Assembly (NCBI GenBank): GCA_947600345.1
Contig: CANQGC010000021.1
Location: 1-18,875, forward strand
DNA: 18,875 nt
Direction of reading: 5' to 3'
From: an uncultured Clostridia bacterium
Lineage (GTDB): Bacteria; Bacillota; Clostridia; Christensenellales; Aristaeellaceae
The stretch's first letter is position 1; each line of letters opens with the position of its first letter. The position numbers and the translations under genes are program-made. Below are positions 7,877 through 14,065 of this stretch, piece after piece. The notes under the pieces are model-generated. The model ran no database searches. It had not been told where the DNA came from and worked only from the letters and a program-made list of their open reading frames with translations.

Positions 7877-7901
7877 TCGCCCCGAAGCAAAGCTTCGGGG
7901 C
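7868..7901 (-). terminator. Rho-independent terminator of the sugar ABC transport operon
   Basis: A 10-bp perfect stem (7879-7888 with 7892-7901) closes a 3-nt loop. On the minus strand it is followed, after a short gap, by TTGCTTTTT. It begins 8 nt past the stop codon of the last permease gene. Confidence 0.8.
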
Positions 7902-7909
7902 AGTTTGCG

Positions 7910-8944
7910 TCATTTGCGCTTGACGATGGGATGATCCTCGAAGTAGTTCAGCACCATGACCAGCAGCAACACCGCGCCCCAGATCAGCGTGATGTAGTAG
8001 CTGGAGATCTGCGGGAAGCGGTTGATGCCCGTCTCCAGCAGGCGCAGCAGCACGATGGCCAGCAGCACGCCGGAGATCTTGCCCCGGCCACCCTTGGGAT
8101 CGACGCCGCCCAGCACCACGATCAGTATGCATTGCAGCGTGTAGACGTTGCCGTAGTCCGAGCGTGCGGAGTTGTAGTTGGCCAGCATGATCATGCCGCC
8201 CATCGCCGCCAGCATGCCCGAGAGCGCGTAGGTCTTGATCAGCATACGATCGACCTTCACGCCGGAGAAGCGGGCCACGTTCTCGCTGGTACCCATCATG
8301 TAGAGCTTCTTGCCGTAGCTGGTGCGCATCAGCAAGAACCAAACCAGCAGCGCCGCGACCACGAAGAAGAGCAGCTGCACCGGAATCAGGCCCTGCATCG
8401 TGCCGCGCTTGCCCGGAACGACCTTCAGTATCTTGTTGTTGATCGAGGCGGAGTAGGCCGCGGGCAGGCCGCTGACGGCGTTGCCGCCGGTGACGACCAT
8501 GCACACGCCGGTGAGCAGCTGGTTGATGCCCAGCGTCGCCAGGATCGGCGGAATCTTGACCTTCGAGATCAGCAGGCCGTTGATCGAGCCGCAGACCAGG
8601 CCGATGCACACCGCCATCACGAACACCAGCGCGATCATCGCGACGGAGATGTCGCCGCTCTCGCTCTTGGCCGCCTGGGCGTTCATGAACAGCGCCAGCA
8701 GGATCGAGGTCACGTTGGCGATGCCCACGGAGGACAGGTCGATGCCGCCGGTGATCATGCACAGCATCGCGCCCAGGGACATCAGCCCGAACTCCGGGAA
8801 TTGGCCCGCCATGGTCTGGAAGTTGACCACGGTGTAGAACTTGTCGAAGCGGGTGATCGCCATGAAGATCATCCACGCGACGATCATCACGATCAGCCGG
8901 AAGATGTGGCGGTCCCTCTGATAGATGCGCTTCACCGCGTTCAT
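7910..8944 (-). CDS. Sugar ABC transporter permease (RbsC/BPD_transp_2 family)
   Basis: A 344-aa inner-membrane permease with about eight to ten hydrophobic segments. The family signature GAMLCMITGGIDLSSVG, the counterpart of the GGIDLS motif of ribose-type permeases, lies at about residues 57-73. It would form the transmembrane channel with the second permease. The ATG at 8944 overlaps the stop codon of the upstream permease gene (ATGA), so the pair is translationally coupled. A longer reading of this frame to about 9250 lies inside the neighbouring gene and was not used. It is last in its operon and is followed at once by a terminator. Confidence 0.9.
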   Translation of the reverse strand: MNAVKRIYQRDRHIFRLIVMIVAWMIFMAITRFDKFYTVVNFQTMAGQFPEFGLMSLGAMLCMITGGIDLSSVGIANVTSILLALFMNAQAAKSESGDISVAMIALVFVMAVCIGLVCGSINGLLISKVKIPPILATLGINQLLTGVCMVVTGGNAVSGLPAAYSASINNKILKVVPGKRGTMQGLIPVQLLFFVVAALLVWFLLMRTSYGKKLYMMGTSENVARFSGVKVDRMLIKTYALSGMLAAMGGMIMLANYNSARSDYGNVYTLQCILIVVLGGVDPKGGRGKISGVLLAIVLLRLLETGINRFPQISSYYITLIWGAVLLLVMVLNYFEDHPIVKRK

Positions 8945-9975
8945 TTCGCCGCCTCCTTTCGCACGTTGCGGAGGCTGGCCTTCTGCGCGCGGGTGACCTG
9001 CATCGCCGAGAGGCCGGTGCCCAGCACGATCAGCGCGCCCACGAACACGTCCTTCCAGACGGTCGGGATGCCGATCAGTATCATCGAATTCTCGACGACC
9101 ACGATCAGCGCCGTGCCCAGCATACAGCCGAACAGCGTGCCGCTGCCGCCCACGATGGCCGTGCCGCCCAGCACCACGCCGGCGATGATGTTCATCTCCA
9201 TGCCCAGCATGTTGGTGGGGTGCATCTGCTGCATCATGCACACGCGGCACATGCCCGCCAGCGCGGAGATCATGCCCACGAACACGAACATCAAAAAGCG
9301 CGTGCGCTTGACGTTGAAGCCGGCGCGGTGGGCCGACACCGCGTTGCCGCCGCTGGCGTAGATGCCGCGGCCGAACATCGTCCGGTTGAGCAGGAACCAG
9401 GCCAACACCAGCACGACCACCAATGCGATGAACGTCGTGGGCATTCGGGAGGTCAGGCCGCTCTGCTTATTCTGCGCCACGAAGAGCGCGGAGGTGCCGA
9501 AGTTGCGCATCCCCACCGGGATGGTGGCGAGCTGCTTGGAGTTCAGCGTGCCCTGCATGAAGCCCTTGAACACGCTGGACGAGCCGAGCGTCACGATCAT
9601 CGCGGGCAATTCAAAGTAGCCGATGAACAGCCCGTTGAACGCGCCCAGCAATCCGCCGATGGCCAGCGTCATCAGGATCGGCAGCCAGACGCCGCCCTGG
9701 TAGTCCATGTTGAGCAGCAGCTTCGTCACGGCGAAGCCCGTCAGCGACGCCAGCGCCGGGAAGGATACGTCGAAGCCACCGGACACGATGACCATGAACT
9801 CGCCGATGGCGAATATGCCCGGCACGACCAGCGCGCTCAGCAAATCGACGATGTTGTTCGGCGTGAAGAACTGGTGCGAGCGCACCTCGATCAGCAGGCA
9901 CAGCGCGATGAACACCAGCAGGATGTAAAATTCGCTTCGCCCGGTGAGCTTCCGGACTGTCTTTTTCAGATCCAT
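8941..9975 (-). CDS. Sugar ABC transporter permease (RbsC/BPD_transp_2 family)
   Basis: A 344-aa polytopic permease, the same length as its partner and clearly paralogous. The signature here is GEFMVIVSGGFDVSFPA, with Phe in place of the usual Ile in GGIDLS. A second conserved segment, GNAVSAHRAGFNVKRTR, is the cytoplasmic loop region typical of this family, probably contacting the ATPase. The gene begins 13 nt after the ATPase stop with a GGAGG site 7 nt before the ATG. Two different permeases rather than one repeated subunit point to an LsrCD/RhaPQ/YtfT-like heterodimeric channel. The substrate is unknown. Confidence 0.9.
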   Translation of the reverse strand: MDLKKTVRKLTGRSEFYILLVFIALCLLIEVRSHQFFTPNNIVDLLSALVVPGIFAIGEFMVIVSGGFDVSFPALASLTGFAVTKLLLNMDYQGGVWLPILMTLAIGGLLGAFNGLFIGYFELPAMIVTLGSSSVFKGFMQGTLNSKQLATIPVGMRNFGTSALFVAQNKQSGLTSRMPTTFIALVVVLVLAWFLLNRTMFGRGIYASGGNAVSAHRAGFNVKRTRFLMFVFVGMISALAGMCRVCMMQQMHPTNMLGMEMNIIAGVVLGGTAIVGGSGTLFGCMLGTALIVVVENSMILIGIPTVWKDVFVGALIVLGTGLSAMQVTRAQKASLRNVRKEAAK

Positions 9976-9988
9976 GCGCAGCCCTCCT

Positions 9989-11473
9989 TTACATCATGTG
10001 CGAGAGCACGGTGTTCTCGTCGGTCTCGCCGGGATCGAGCGTGGCGACGATGCGCCCGCCCTTCATCACGATCAGATCGGAGCAGTTCTCCAACACCTCG
10101 GGCAGGTCGTCCGATATGATGATGACCGCCATGCCCTGATCCGCGAGCCGCTGCAGGATCTTGTGGATGTCGTGCTTGGAGCCGATATCCACGCCCACGG
10201 TCGGGCCGTTGAGGATCAGTATGTCCGGCTTGCAGGCCAGCCACTTGGCCAGCACGATGCGCTGCTGGTTGCCGCCGGAGAGCGTGGAGCTTGCGTTGTT
10301 GGGGTCGGGCGTGGCGATGGCGAGCTCCCTGACCCACTTGTCGATCTCCGCCTGGCAGGCCTTGCGGTCGAGCACGCTCGGGCCCTTCGTCAGCCGGTCG
10401 ATCTCCGATATGATGATGTTGTCGCCGATGGAGCGCGGCAGGAACAGGCCCTCGCTCAGGCGGTCCTCCGGCACGAAGCCGATGCCGCAGGCGATGGCGT
10501 CCCGGGGGCTTTTGATGGTCACGGCGCTGCCGTCCTTCAAGATCTGCCCCCCGGTGGCCTGGCGGATGCCGAACAGCGCCAGCGCCAGCTCGGTTCGCCC
10601 GGAGTCCAGCAGGCCCGTGATGCCCAGAATCTCGCCCCGGCGCAGCCCGAAGGAGATGTCCTCGAACGCGCCGGTCAGGCTCAGGTTCTTCACCTCGAGC
10701 ACGTTGCCCTGGCTCTCGAAGCTGGGCTTGAACTTCTCGTTCTCGAATTCGCGGCCGGTCATATAGAAGGAGAACTTCTTGTCGTCCAGCTCCCTGGTGT
10801 CGCCGGTGACGATCAGCTTGCCGCTGCGGAAGATGGTGAAGCGCTCCGAAATTTCGAATACCTCGTTGAGCTTGTGGCTGACGAAGAGGATCGCGATGCC
10901 CTGGGCCTTCAATTTCAATATGATCTCGAAGAGCGCGCTGACCTCCTTCTTCGTGAGCGCCGTCGTCGGCTCGTCCATGATGATGAGCTTGGCGTTGAAC
11001 ATCAGCGCGCGGCAGATGGCAACCATCTGCTTCTCCGCCACGGTGAGCGAGCCGACCAGCCGGTCGAGCTCCATGTCGAAGTTGATCTTGGAGAGCGCCT
11101 CCTCGGCGATCTTGCGCATGCGCTTCCTGTTGACGAGCTTGTGGCCCGCGGCCAGCTCGGTGTTGAACGCCAGATTCTCCATCACCGTCAGGTTCGGGAA
11201 GATGGAGAAGTCCTGATAGATGACCTGGATGCCCATGGCGATGGCGCCCAGCGGCGTGATCTGGGAGTACCGCTTCCCATCGAATTCGATGTAGCCGGAA
11301 TCCGGCTGGTAGACGCCGGAGATGACCTTGATCAGCGTGGACTTGCCGCAGCCGTTCTCCCCGGCGAGGCAGTGGATCTCGCCCGGCTTGATCTCGAGCG
11401 ACACGCCCTGCAGCGCCTTGACGCCGGCGAACGACTTGTTGATGTCCACGGCCTTGAGCAGGTAGTCGGACAT
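9989..11473 (-). CDS. Sugar ABC transporter ATPase with two nucleotide-binding domains (RbsA/MglA type)
   Basis: A 494-aa cytoplasmic ATPase energising the two permeases. Domain 1 has Walker A GENGCGKST (38-46), a signature-like LTVAEKQMVAI, and Walker B LIIMDEPT with D166/E167. Domain 2 has a degenerate Walker A region (GLLDSGRTEL), a good signature LSGGNQQRIVLAKWLA, and a Walker B that reads LILNGPTVGVD. There the usual Asp-Glu is Asn-Gly (N422, G423), so site 2 is probably poor at hydrolysis. Asymmetric sites are usual in this family, but loss of both acidic residues is more extreme. The ATG at 11473 follows AAGGAGG with a 10-nt gap. It is separated from the binding-protein gene by 177 nt of structured DNA. 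Confidence 0.92.
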   Translation of the reverse strand: MSDYLLKAVDINKSFAGVKALQGVSLEIKPGEIHCLAGENGCGKSTLIKVISGVYQPDSGYIEFDGKRYSQITPLGAIAMGIQVIYQDFSIFPNLTVMENLAFNTELAAGHKLVNRKRMRKIAEEALSKINFDMELDRLVGSLTVAEKQMVAICRALMFNAKLIIMDEPTTALTKKEVSALFEIILKLKAQGIAILFVSHKLNEVFEISERFTIFRSGKLIVTGDTRELDDKKFSFYMTGREFENEKFKPSFESQGNVLEVKNLSLTGAFEDISFGLRRGEILGITGLLDSGRTELALALFGIRQATGGQILKDGSAVTIKSPRDAIACGIGFVPEDRLSEGLFLPRSIGDNIIISEIDRLTKGPSVLDRKACQAEIDKWVRELAIATPDPNNASSTLSGGNQQRIVLAKWLACKPDILILNGPTVGVDIGSKHDIHKILQRLADQGMAVIIISDDLPEVLENCSDLIVMKGGRIVATLDPGETDENTVLSHMM

Positions 11474-11515
11474 GGCTTTGCGCCTCCTTACGGCGGACGG
11501 GCCGCCCTGGAATCA

Positions 11516-11603
11516 GTATAGGCACCCCCGCACAAATCGGCGGCACATCAGGCGATGCCTTTTCCGCCTGCCGACCACCTCTTTTGGCCGGTGTTGCCTA
11601 TAC
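11516..11603. other. Nested inverted repeats between binding-protein and ATPase genes
   Basis: GTATAGGCA (11516-11524) is the exact reverse complement of TGCCTATAC (11595-11603). Inside, TCGGC (11537-11541) pairs with 11570-11574 and AGGCG (11550-11554) pairs with 11565-11569, forming a bulged hairpin. The arrangement suggests a folded intercistronic RNA that could affect processing or expression of the downstream transport genes. No known riboswitch was recognised. Confidence 0.35.
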
Positions 11604-11607
11604 AGCA

Positions 11608-11633
11608 TGCGGGGAGCCTCGCGACTCCCCGCA
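11608..11633 (-). other. Intercistronic hairpin after the binding-protein gene
   Basis: A 9-bp perfect stem (11608-11616 with 11625-11633) with an 8-nt loop lies 17 nt after the binding-protein stop codon. No T tract follows on the minus strand. Such hairpins after a binding-protein gene commonly stabilise its mRNA or reduce read-through, raising binding protein over membrane components. That role is inferred here. Confidence 0.5.
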
Positions 11634-11650
11634 ATTTGTAGAATCGGAAA

Positions 11651-12640
11651 TTAGAAGCCGAAGGAATCCACGTTCTCCGCGCTGATGGTGAACCAGCCGG
11701 TGCCCTCGAGCACCTTGTCGGAGCCCTCCTTGAACTGAACCGCCTCATAGCCTTCGAGGCCCAGATCCAGCGGAGCGGCGATTTCCTCGCCGTTGAGCAC
11801 CTTCTGCGCGAGGACGACCATCGCCTCGCCGGCGACCGCGGGATCCCACAGCGTCAGGTACTGGATGGCGCCGGACTTGAGCAGCTCGGCGTTGTCGGCC
11901 GGCATGCCGGTGCCGGCGGTGAACACCTTGCCGGAGAGGCCCAGCTCCTCGATGGCGCGGGCGACGCCGGGGGCGTCGTAGGAGGAGGTGCCCATGATGC
12001 CCTTCAGATCGGGATACTTCTTGAACAGCTCCTTGGCCACCTGATAGGCGGTGTCGCCGTTGTCGTGGGACTCGACGCGAGGCTCGGCCTCCAGCAGGGT
12101 CATGTTCGGATAGGCCTCCTGCTGATGCTTGACGCCGCCGTCCGCCCACTCGTTGTGGGAGCCGTTGGTCAGGTCGGCGACCATCGTGGTATAGATGCCC
12201 TCCTCGCCCATCGCGTGGGCCAGGTTGTCCATGATGAACGCGCCGTAGAGCTCGTTGTTGAAGGCCTCGATGTCGTAGTCCACGTTCTCCAGGCCAGCGC
12301 CCTCGTGGGCGATGACGACGATGCCGGCGTCACGGGCGGCCTTCAGGGCCGGCTCGATGGACTCCAGGTCGACCGGAACCACGCAGATGGCGTCCACGCC
12401 CTGGGCAACCAGGTCCATGACCAGCTGGGACTGCAGGGTGGGGTCGATCTCCGGGGTGCCCTTCTGATAGATGGTGTCCTCGGTGTGGGCGGCGGCGTAC
12501 TCGTTGACGCCGGTCTCCATGCGGACGAACCAGGGGTTGGAAGCGTCCTTCGGCACGACGACGATCTCGTAGCCCTCCGCCATCGCGGCGCAGGACAGCA
12601 GCATCAGCGCCGCCAGAACCAGAGCAAGAAACTTCTTCAT
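11651..12640 (-). CDS. Sugar ABC transporter substrate-binding protein (Peripla_BP_4, LsrB/RhaS/RbsB-like)
   Basis: A 329-aa exported binding protein that captures the ligand and delivers it to the permeases. The N-terminus MKKFLALVLAALMLLSC followed by AAMAEG is a signal peptide. LLSC with C17 could be a weak lipobox, while AMA before E is a plausible signal peptidase I site, so the anchoring mode is unclear. The mature protein has the two-lobed periplasmic-binding fold, with QGVDAICVVPVDLESIEPAL and AAR-DAGIVVIAHEGAG as family segments and GIMGTSSYDAPGVARAIEELGL in lobe 2. It is closer in layout to LsrB (AI-2) and RhaS (rhamnose) proteins than to classic RbsB, but the ligand cannot be assigned. 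AAGGAGG lies 9 nt before the ATG. Confidence 0.9.
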   Translation of the reverse strand: MKKFLALVLAALMLLSCAAMAEGYEIVVVPKDASNPWFVRMETGVNEYAAAHTEDTIYQKGTPEIDPTLQSQLVMDLVAQGVDAICVVPVDLESIEPALKAARDAGIVVIAHEGAGLENVDYDIEAFNNELYGAFIMDNLAHAMGEEGIYTTMVADLTNGSHNEWADGGVKHQQEAYPNMTLLEAEPRVESHDNGDTAYQVAKELFKKYPDLKGIMGTSSYDAPGVARAIEELGLSGKVFTAGTGMPADNAELLKSGAIQYLTLWDPAVAGEAMVVLAQKVLNGEEIAAPLDLGLEGYEAVQFKEGSDKVLEGTGWFTISAENVDSFGF

Positions 12641-12725
12641 GTGGTGTATCCTCCTTATTATTTATTCACTCCCGATGGGAGCAAAGCTCGATTGGAAATT
12701 CGAATTCCCTTGGATGTTTTGTGAT

Positions 12726-13322
12726 TCAGTCGTCTCCGCGAAGCTGGAAGTGCAGGTCGTCCTTGGTCTCCAGCGAGAGCGGGTAGTCGCCCAAGTGCTC
12801 CAGCTTGAAGCCATTCTTCTTATAGGTCTCATAGTCGAAGGCGTTGAGCTCGTCGATGGCGAGCTTATGGAACTCGTAGAAGTTCTTCCACCACTCGTAG
12901 CCGGTGCCGAGCTCCGCGCCCAGGTAGGCGTCGGCGATGTCGCAGCCCATCTGCGGGGCCACGTAGAACGCGCCCATGGCCAGGACGTTTACGCCGTTGC
13001 CGGTGATGGCGCGCAGCGCAGCCGGAACCGACTCCACCACGCCCGCGTGCACGCCGGGGCACTTGCTGGCCGCGATGTGGATGCCCATGCCGGTGCCGCA
13101 GAAGATCAGTGCGCGCTCGAACTCGCCCTCGCTGATCTTCGCGCCCACGCGCAGGCCCACGCGGTGGAACATGTTCTCGGTGTCGTCCACGTTGGGATCG
13201 GTGACGCCCACGTCGGTGATCGTCCAGCCCTTGGCGCGCAGGTGCGCGCACACGGCCTCCTTCAGCGGATAGCCCGCGAAGTCTGCGCCCACGAGCAACT
13301 GCTTATCCTTGATCGTCTTCAT
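12726..13322 (-). CDS. RpiB/LacA/LacB-family sugar-phosphate isomerase, divergent and C-terminally extended
   Basis: A 198-aa cytoplasmic protein of the RpiB/LacAB fold, whose members interconvert aldose and ketose phosphates. The candidate catalytic Cys is C75 in IFCGTGMGIHIAASK, and the NVLAMG segment is conserved. Two positions that carry His in typical RpiB proteins differ: DHAG is DFAG (F15), and the His about four residues before NVL is Gly (G108). About 50 residues beyond the usual 150 are present, with an aromatic stretch YEWWKNFYEF. This suggests a non-standard substrate, perhaps a tetrose, pentose or hexose phosphate derived from the imported compound. The ATG at 13322 follows AAGGAGG with a 9-nt gap; an upstream in-frame start was rejected for that reason. 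It is first gene of the transport operon. Confidence 0.85.
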   Translation of the reverse strand: MKTIKDKQLLVGADFAGYPLKEAVCAHLRAKGWTITDVGVTDPNVDDTENMFHRVGLRVGAKISEGEFERALIFCGTGMGIHIAASKCPGVHAGVVESVPAALRAITGNGVNVLAMGAFYVAPQMGCDIADAYLGAELGTGYEWWKNFYEFHKLAIDELNAFDYETYKKNGFKLEHLGDYPLSLETKDDLHFQLRGDD

Positions 13323-13366
13323 GACGGCATTCCTCCTTTGCGTGCGGTCAAGCATTGTACTTCATG

Positions 13367-13395
13367 ATTATAGCATACATCCGCCGCGAATTCAA
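13367..13395 (-). promoter_or_regulatory. Strong sigma-A promoter of the isomerase/sugar-transport operon
   Basis: On the minus strand TTGAAT (13395-13390) and TATAAT (13372-13367) are separated by 17 nt, and the -10 is extended (TGCTATAAT). Transcription would start near 13360 and give a leader of about 38 nt ending in the AGGAGG site of the isomerase gene. Confidence 0.85.
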
Positions 13396-13636
13396 TAGAT
13401 TTTTGCCCCTTTCATTAAAATTCATCGCGAAGCATCTAAATCTACGGCATGTATTTTGAGTCTTTGAACAAATTCGCTTTGGGATGGAGAATAACATGGC
13501 GACGGGGCGCGAGGGGGAATGAAAGGGTGTGGAGGTATCGCGTGGGAAAGGATTCGCGATTGCGGAAGAGTGCGAGAACATGCGAGGGAATTAAGGAAGT
13601 GTTATAGCGGGGTGATGCGGGAGGTTGCGTTTGCTG
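13396..13636. other. Non-coding stretch: AT-rich part, then a purine-rich, C-poor tract
   Basis: No credible gene was found. The first part (to about 13490) is clearly more AT-rich than the surrounding genes. From about 13500 to 13630 the plus strand is rich in G and A with few C residues, most of them in CG or GC steps. A weak palindrome ATCGCG/CGCGAT lies at 13537-13542 and 13555-13560. The reading frames crossing it run through hairpins on both sides, and their composition looks random. Confidence 0.5.
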
Positions 13637-13671
13637 TTTTGAAATGGGAAGCACAGCTTCCCATTTCAAAA
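13637..13671. repeat. 16-bp perfect palindrome with a 3-nt loop
   Basis: TTTTGAAATGGGAAGC (13637-13652) is the exact reverse complement of 13656-13671, with ACA between. The T and A runs are part of the stem, so no free T tract follows on either strand and a standard terminator is unlikely. It marks the left edge of the hairpin-rich block. Confidence 0.75.
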
Positions 13672-13680
13672 GGCGCATCG

Positions 13681-13752
13681 GCGGCCCGCGGTATGGTGGC
13701 GATGGGACGATTGTACGAATGGCCCTGGCTTTGGTTTGATACCGCGGGCCGC
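13681..13752. repeat. 72-bp element with 14-bp perfect terminal inverted repeats
   Basis: GCGGCCCGCGGTAT (13681-13694) is the exact reverse complement of 13739-13752, enclosing 44 nt with no coding potential. It could be a long-loop hairpin or the remains of a small non-autonomous mobile element. No clear target-site duplication was seen. Confidence 0.6.
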
Positions 13753-13762
13753 TGGGAGAACG

Positions 13763-13876
13763 CCGGGCTCCGCCCGGACCCGCTGGGCTCCGCCCAGACC
13801 CGCTGGACTCTGTCCAGACCTGCTTAAGGGACGCTGTCCCTTAAGAATCTCTGCCAAGGAACCTGAGGTTCCTTGG
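13763..13876. repeat. Tandem array of five perfect hairpins with 3-nt loops
   Basis: H1 CCGGGC/GCCCGG (13763-13777), H2 CTGGGC/GCCCAG (13783-13797) and H3 CTGGAC/GTCCAG (13803-13817) are spaced exactly 20 nt apart with linkers ACCCG, ACCCG and ACCTG. H4 has a 10-bp stem CTTAAGGGAC (13823-13845) and H5 a 10-bp stem CCAAGGAACC (13854-13876). Every loop is 3 nt. Changes between H1, H2 and H3 are compensated on the opposite arm, so pairing is conserved rather than primary sequence. Confidence 0.8.
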
Positions 13877-13885
13877 ATTCTCCCT

Positions 13886-14060
13886 TCTGCTGCCGCGCTT
13901 TAGCCGCTACGTTCCGTTCCAAAACGCAGAAATCCAGCGCTCGAATCTATGGCGCTGGATTTCGTCGCTTCATACTAAGCCTCCATCAGAAACGCACCGC
14001 AGGACTTCCGGGCCTCGGATCTATGGGCCCGGAAGTCCGTCGCTCCTGCGCGGCAGCAGA
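13886..14060. repeat. 175-bp element: 13-bp terminal inverted repeats enclosing two same-loop hairpins
   Basis: TCTGCTGCCGCGC (13886-13898) is the exact reverse complement of 14048-14060. Inside are hairpin A (12-bp stem, 13929-13940 with 13952-13963) and hairpin B (13-bp stem, 14002-14014 with 14026-14038). Both have an 11-nt loop TCGRATCTATG, are preceded by CGCA and are followed by GTCGCTYC, but their stems are different sequences. The element could fold as an outer stem with two arms. It lies about 20 nt past the acsE stop codon. No family name could be assigned. Confidence 0.7.
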
Positions 14061-14065
14061 TGGCC

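Noticed and set aside
8945..9250. 102-residue N-terminal extension of the last permease
   Set aside because: It lies entirely inside the upstream permease gene. The ATGA overlap at 8941-8944 gives the start expected for the family.
10000..11520. About 500-codon open frames on both strands overlapping the ATPase gene
   Set aside because: Neither has a domain or ribosome-binding site, while the 494-aa ATPase frame has Walker and signature motifs.
11505..11525. Internal promoter upstream of the ATPase gene
   Set aside because: A TATACT hexamer is present at 11520-11515 on the minus strand, but no -35 element is found at 16-18 nt and it is not an extended -10.
13348..13678. Two small minus-strand frames of 77-78 codons upstream of the isomerase gene
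   Set aside because: One overlaps the strong promoter at 13367-13395 and the isomerase leader; the other ends in the palindrome. Neither has a domain or ribosome-binding site.
13519..13827. Possible 102-aa plus-strand protein
   Set aside because: It reads through the purine-rich tract, the palindrome, the 72-bp element and three tandem hairpins. It has no ribosome-binding site and its translation looks like hairpin DNA.
13763..14060. CRISPR array
   Set aside because: Repeats are self-complementary hairpins with no constant direct repeat and unique spacer pattern, and no cas gene is present.
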